Part shown: positions 61,466 to 64,000 of the stretch, piece by piece
Layout of the letters: every line of letters begins with the position of its first letter
How positions within the stretch are numbered: the stretch's first letter is position 1
From: DASWOJ01 sp964250755
GTDB lineage: Bacteria > Pseudomonadota > Alphaproteobacteria > Acetobacterales > Acetobacteraceae
Direction of reading: 5' to 3'
Length of the DNA stretch: 64,000 nucleotides
Assembly (NCBI GenBank): GCA_964250755.1
Contig: CAXUHB010000001.1
Coordinates: 248,001 to 312,000 of the forward strand
Notes under the pieces: model-generated
Database searches by the model: none
The model's input: only the letters and a program-made list of their open reading frames with translations
Told to the model about the DNA's origin: nothing
Position numbers and translations under genes: made by a program

Positions 61466-62590
61466 ATGTCCGACGCCAAGCTGCAGCCCTCCACCAACCC
61501 GATCACCGAGTTGAAGGCCACCGCGCACCTGATGGCAATGGAGGACGGACTGTATTGCGTTTACAACACGCCCGGGAGCGCGCCGCCGGACGCCGCGACG
61601 GGGTTGCCAGGGGTGCGGATCACGCCTGCCCCGGGCGTGGGCGGCTTTTCGGGTACCGTTGGGATCAGCGGCTTCAATGCGGAGGGCTGGCTGGGCGGGG
61701 AGGCCGGGGCAGCGCTGGTGCGGATCAGCGGCGGCCCGGCGCAGGTGCTGGTGACGGTATATCAATCCGCTGATGGGGCGCACGAGGCGCCGAAGCTGCA
61801 AGTGATCCGGCTGTCCGATCAGCCGCAGGCGGCCGACGCGACCGAGGCTGTTGCAGCGCCGGCGGAGGCGCCCCCCGCGCCGGCGCAGCGTCCAGTGGAG
61901 GTGGCGGCGCATATCTATGGCCGGGGCGACGTGGGCGGGCACCTGGGCGAGTGGATGGGCGTGCCGGGCAGCAAGCAGTGGATCGAAGGATTTGCGGTCG
62001 CCCCGGCGGGGCTGGCGCCGTCGGACCTGGAATACCAGGCGGTGCTGGGGCGCGGCTGGCTGTCGCCCTGGGCGGAGGGCGGGCAGTTCTGCGGCAGCCG
62101 GGGCATGTCGCTGCCGATCCTGGGCCTGCGCGTCAGGCTGCGCGGCGCGGCCGCGGAGGCCGGGTCGGTGCAGGTGGCGGCGACCTTCGTGGACGGCACG
62201 CAGGTCGGCCCCGTTGCGGAGGGCGAGGCTGTGGAGGCGCCTAGCCTGTCGCCGCTGGAGGCGTTTCACATGACGCTGACGCCGCGCAAGACGGCGGCAG
62301 CCGCCTTGCGCGGCGCGGTTGCCGCGCCGGCTGCAACACCTGGCCGCCTGCCGGCTGCCCCGGCAGCTTCCACGGCGCGGACGGGCCGTGCCAAGTCAGC
62401 CCGTGCAGTACCGGTGCCGCAGCCTGCCGCTGCCCCGCAAGCGCCGCGCCGGGGCAAGGCGCCAGCTTCTCTCGCCATAACCACTCCTGCCACAACCACG
62501 CCGGCACCGACCGCGGCGGCCGAGCCTCCTGCGCCGGTCAAGCCGCCCAAGGCGCCCAAGCGCACTCCGGCCACGACCCGGCGGCGCTGA
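61466..62590 (+). CDS. Hypothetical protein with ChW-like repeats
   Basis: A 374-residue protein. Residues about 155-230 contain two segments that fit the Trp-Gly pattern of clostridial hydrophobic (ChW) repeats: VAAHIYGRGDVGGHLGEWMG and YQAVLGRGWLSPWAEGG. The last 100 residues are Ala/Pro/Lys-rich and basic (KPPKAPKRTPATTRRR), possibly disordered. No signal peptide, which would fit type I secretion, but no glycine-rich nonapeptides are seen. Function unknown. Confidence 0.68.
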   Translation: MSDAKLQPSTNPITELKATAHLMAMEDGLYCVYNTPGSAPPDAATGLPGVRITPAPGVGGFSGTVGISGFNAEGWLGGEAGAALVRISGGPAQVLVTVYQSADGAHEAPKLQVIRLSDQPQAADATEAVAAPAEAPPAPAQRPVEVAAHIYGRGDVGGHLGEWMGVPGSKQWIEGFAVAPAGLAPSDLEYQAVLGRGWLSPWAEGGQFCGSRGMSLPILGLRVRLRGAAAEAGSVQVAATFVDGTQVGPVAEGEAVEAPSLSPLEAFHMTLTPRKTAAAALRGAVAAPAATPGRLPAAPAASTARTGRAKSARAVPVPQPAAAPQAPRRGKAPASLAITTPATTTPAPTAAAEPPAPVKPPKAPKRTPATTRRR

Positions 62591-62617
62591 CCGGGCCACG
62601 GCGGCCTGCCGCCCGCC

Positions 62618-63874
62618 GTGCGGTTCCTGTTCGTCCACCAGAACTTCCCGGGCCAGTTCCTGCACCTGGCCCGGCACCTGGCGGCCCAGGGAGGGCACGA
62701 TTTGGTGTTCATCACCGAGGAGAACGGCAACGCCATCCCCGGCGTGCGAAAGGCTGTTTACCGCCTGCCGCCGATGCCGGAGCCGCACGCCCACCGGGAT
62801 GCTCAGGAGTTCGACTCAGGGATGATGCGTGCTGGGCTGGCGGCGGGGGTGGCAGGCAACCTGCGGGCGCTCGGGTTCCAGCCCGACATCATCATCGGGC
62901 ACCAGGGCTGGGGCGAGATGCTGAACTTGCAGGATGTTTTCCCGGAGGTGCCGATGCTCGGCTACTTCGAGTTTTTCTACAACATCCGGGGCTACGACGT
63001 TAACTTTGATGCTGAGTTTCCATCGCCAGTCGAAACCTTGCCGCGAATACGGGCCAAGAACGCCATCAACCTGCTGGCGCTGGCGAACCCTGGGCACGGG
63101 ATCACGCCGACGCGGTTCCAGCACGGGTCCTATCCGGCCTGGGCGCAGGAGCGGATCAGCATCCTGCCCGAGGGCGTGAACCTGGACGTGTGCCGCCCGG
63201 ACCCGGCGGTGCGGGGGGCTGCGTTCGAGCTGCCTGGGTTCGGGGTGGGGGCGGATGAGAGGCTCGTAACCTATGTGGCGCGCGACCTGGAGCCATATCG
63301 CGGGTTCCACATCATGATGCGGGCGCTGCCGGACCTGCTGCGCAAGCGTCCGGATGTCCGCGTGGTGATGGTGGGGGCGGACGGGGTCAGCTATGGGCCT
63401 CGGCTGGTCAACAGCACCTGGCGCGAGTGGCTGACGGCGGAGGTCGGGCCGCAAGTGGACATGGCCCGCGTCCATTTTCCAGGGCGGCTGGACTACGGCG
63501 ACTACGTGCGGCTGCTGCGGCGGTCGGACGCGCACGTATATCTGACCTATCCCTTCGTGGCGTCATGGTCGCTGCGGGAGGCGCTGGCCTGCGGTTGCGC
63601 CATCGCTGCCAGCGACACCGGGCCGGTGCAGGAGTTCGTGCAGCACGGGGAAACCGGGCTGCTGACCCCGTTCCATGACCCGGCGGCGCTGGCAGAAACT
63701 GTGCTGACGCTGCTGGAGGACAGGGCCGGCGCCGTGCGGCTGAGCGCGAACGCCCGGGCGTTCGCGGAGCGGACGCTGCGGATGTCCGATCACATCGCCG
63801 GCTACTACGGCCTGATAAATGGCCTGACCGGGGGCGGATTGGGCGCAGCGCCCGGGCTGGGCGGTTTGTCATAA
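62618..63874 (+). CDS. Glycosyltransferase, GT4 family
   Basis: A 418-residue GT-B fold protein starting at GTG: RFLFVHQNFPGQFLHLARHL at the N-terminus, the acceptor-side segment GYFEFFYNIRGYDVNF, the donor half (RLVTYVARDLEPYRGFHIMM) and the EX7E-type region VASWSLREALACGCAIAASDTGPVQE, where Glu is kept. It would transfer a sugar from a nucleotide donor in the cytoplasm. Ends next to a period-15 repeat. Confidence 0.9.
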   Translation: MRFLFVHQNFPGQFLHLARHLAAQGGHDLVFITEENGNAIPGVRKAVYRLPPMPEPHAHRDAQEFDSGMMRAGLAAGVAGNLRALGFQPDIIIGHQGWGEMLNLQDVFPEVPMLGYFEFFYNIRGYDVNFDAEFPSPVETLPRIRAKNAINLLALANPGHGITPTRFQHGSYPAWAQERISILPEGVNLDVCRPDPAVRGAAFELPGFGVGADERLVTYVARDLEPYRGFHIMMRALPDLLRKRPDVRVVMVGADGVSYGPRLVNSTWREWLTAEVGPQVDMARVHFPGRLDYGDYVRLLRRSDAHVYLTYPFVASWSLREALACGCAIAASDTGPVQEFVQHGETGLLTPFHDPAALAETVLTLLEDRAGAVRLSANARAFAERTLRMSDHIAGYYGLINGLTGGGLGAAPGLGGLS

Positions 63875-63905
63875 AGCGGTTTGTGGTGGGGCCGTTTGTG
63901 GTCTG
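63861..63905. repeat. Three 15-bp tandem units at the end of the GT4 gene
   Basis: Units GCGGTTTGTCATAAA, GCGGTTTGTGGTGGG and GCCGTTTGTGGTCTG. The stop codon (TAA) sits in the first unit. Confidence 0.85.
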
Positions 63906-63949
63906 GGCAGAGCTGGGGCAGGGTTTGGCGGACAGATAGGGGCTTCATC

Positions 63950-64000
63950 ATGGTCGAGAACGTTTCCCCCACGCAGGCGTGGCAGGCGCTGCAATCCAAT
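63950..64000 (+). CDS. Start of a probable rhodanese-like protein, cut by the window
   Basis: Seventeen codons (MVENVSPTQAWQALQSN) from an ATG. The pattern (I/V)SPxQAWxxL at the N-terminus is that of single-domain rhodanese-like sulfurtransferases. Only the first residues are visible; the call is tentative. Confidence 0.5.
   Translation, partial: MVENVSPTQAWQALQSN

Overview
The window is very GC-rich, densely coded DNA of an alphaproteobacterium. I infer the family Acetobacteraceae or a close relative. The inference rests on base composition, the dapF-mtaB-ftsY and rpmI-rplT-pheS-pheT gene orders, alphaproteobacterial-type tRNAs without a fully encoded CCA at tRNA-Met, and long families of small exported proteins. 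The genus cannot be fixed from sequence reading alone. Housekeeping genes (lepA, pheS/pheT, rplT, rpmI, dapF, mtaB, ftsY, two tRNAs) alternate with accessory blocks.

Layout. 1-7 kb holds surface polysaccharide genes: the end of a Wzz-type chain-length protein, a fused heptose nucleotidyltransferase/HAD phosphatase, and a 1241-residue three-domain glycosyltransferase. 7-16 kb is mixed metabolism: a lipoprotein esterase, an enoyl-CoA hydratase relative, tRNA-Met(CAU) abutting a frameshifted RNA ligase gene, an MFS exporter, a siroheme-type methyltransferase, a TrpD-like protein and a LysE exporter. 16.3-19.3 kb is an AT-rich island next to the 3' end of tRNA-Ser(GGA). It carries two overlapping genes, a DUF262 (ParB-fold) protein and an ABC-type ATPase with a C-terminal TOPRIM domain. 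19.6-29.2 kb holds lepA, pheT, pheS, rplT and rpmI. The rplT-pheS junction is split by about 2 kb of unrelated genes bracketed by two nearly identical 56-bp repeats.

30-31 kb has a PEP-CTERM exported protein with a strong terminator and a decayed nucleotidyltransferase gene. 31.4-42.0 kb is a seven-gene operon: MoxR ATPase, zincin/VWA protein, SWIM zinc-finger protein, DUF5691 protein, a second MoxR-type ATPase, a DUF5682 protein and a second VWA protein. It is followed by an Mrr-type restriction endonuclease and a Uma2-type nuclease. 43.8-47.8 kb returns to housekeeping (dapF, mtaB, ftsY, a deaminase). 48-52 kb holds small exported proteins, a secreted HExxH protein, a GNAT acetyltransferase and a decayed copy of its 3' end. 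52.6-64 kb is a type I secretion cassette (HlyB-like ABC transporter and HlyD-like adaptor) followed by a Sel1-repeat protein, two glycosyltransferases and a ChW-like repeat protein. It probably exports and glycosylates surface proteins.

The two best candidates for an under-described system are the DUF262 + ATPase-TOPRIM pair at tRNA-Ser, which looks like a compact defence module, and the MoxR/VWA/SWIM/DUF5682 operon, which looks like an ATP-driven metal-dependent machine in a restriction-gene neighbourhood. The window is also rich in small structure: two families of palindromic intergenic repeats, several period-15 tandem duplications at gene 3' ends, and two TGTGA-like palindromes.
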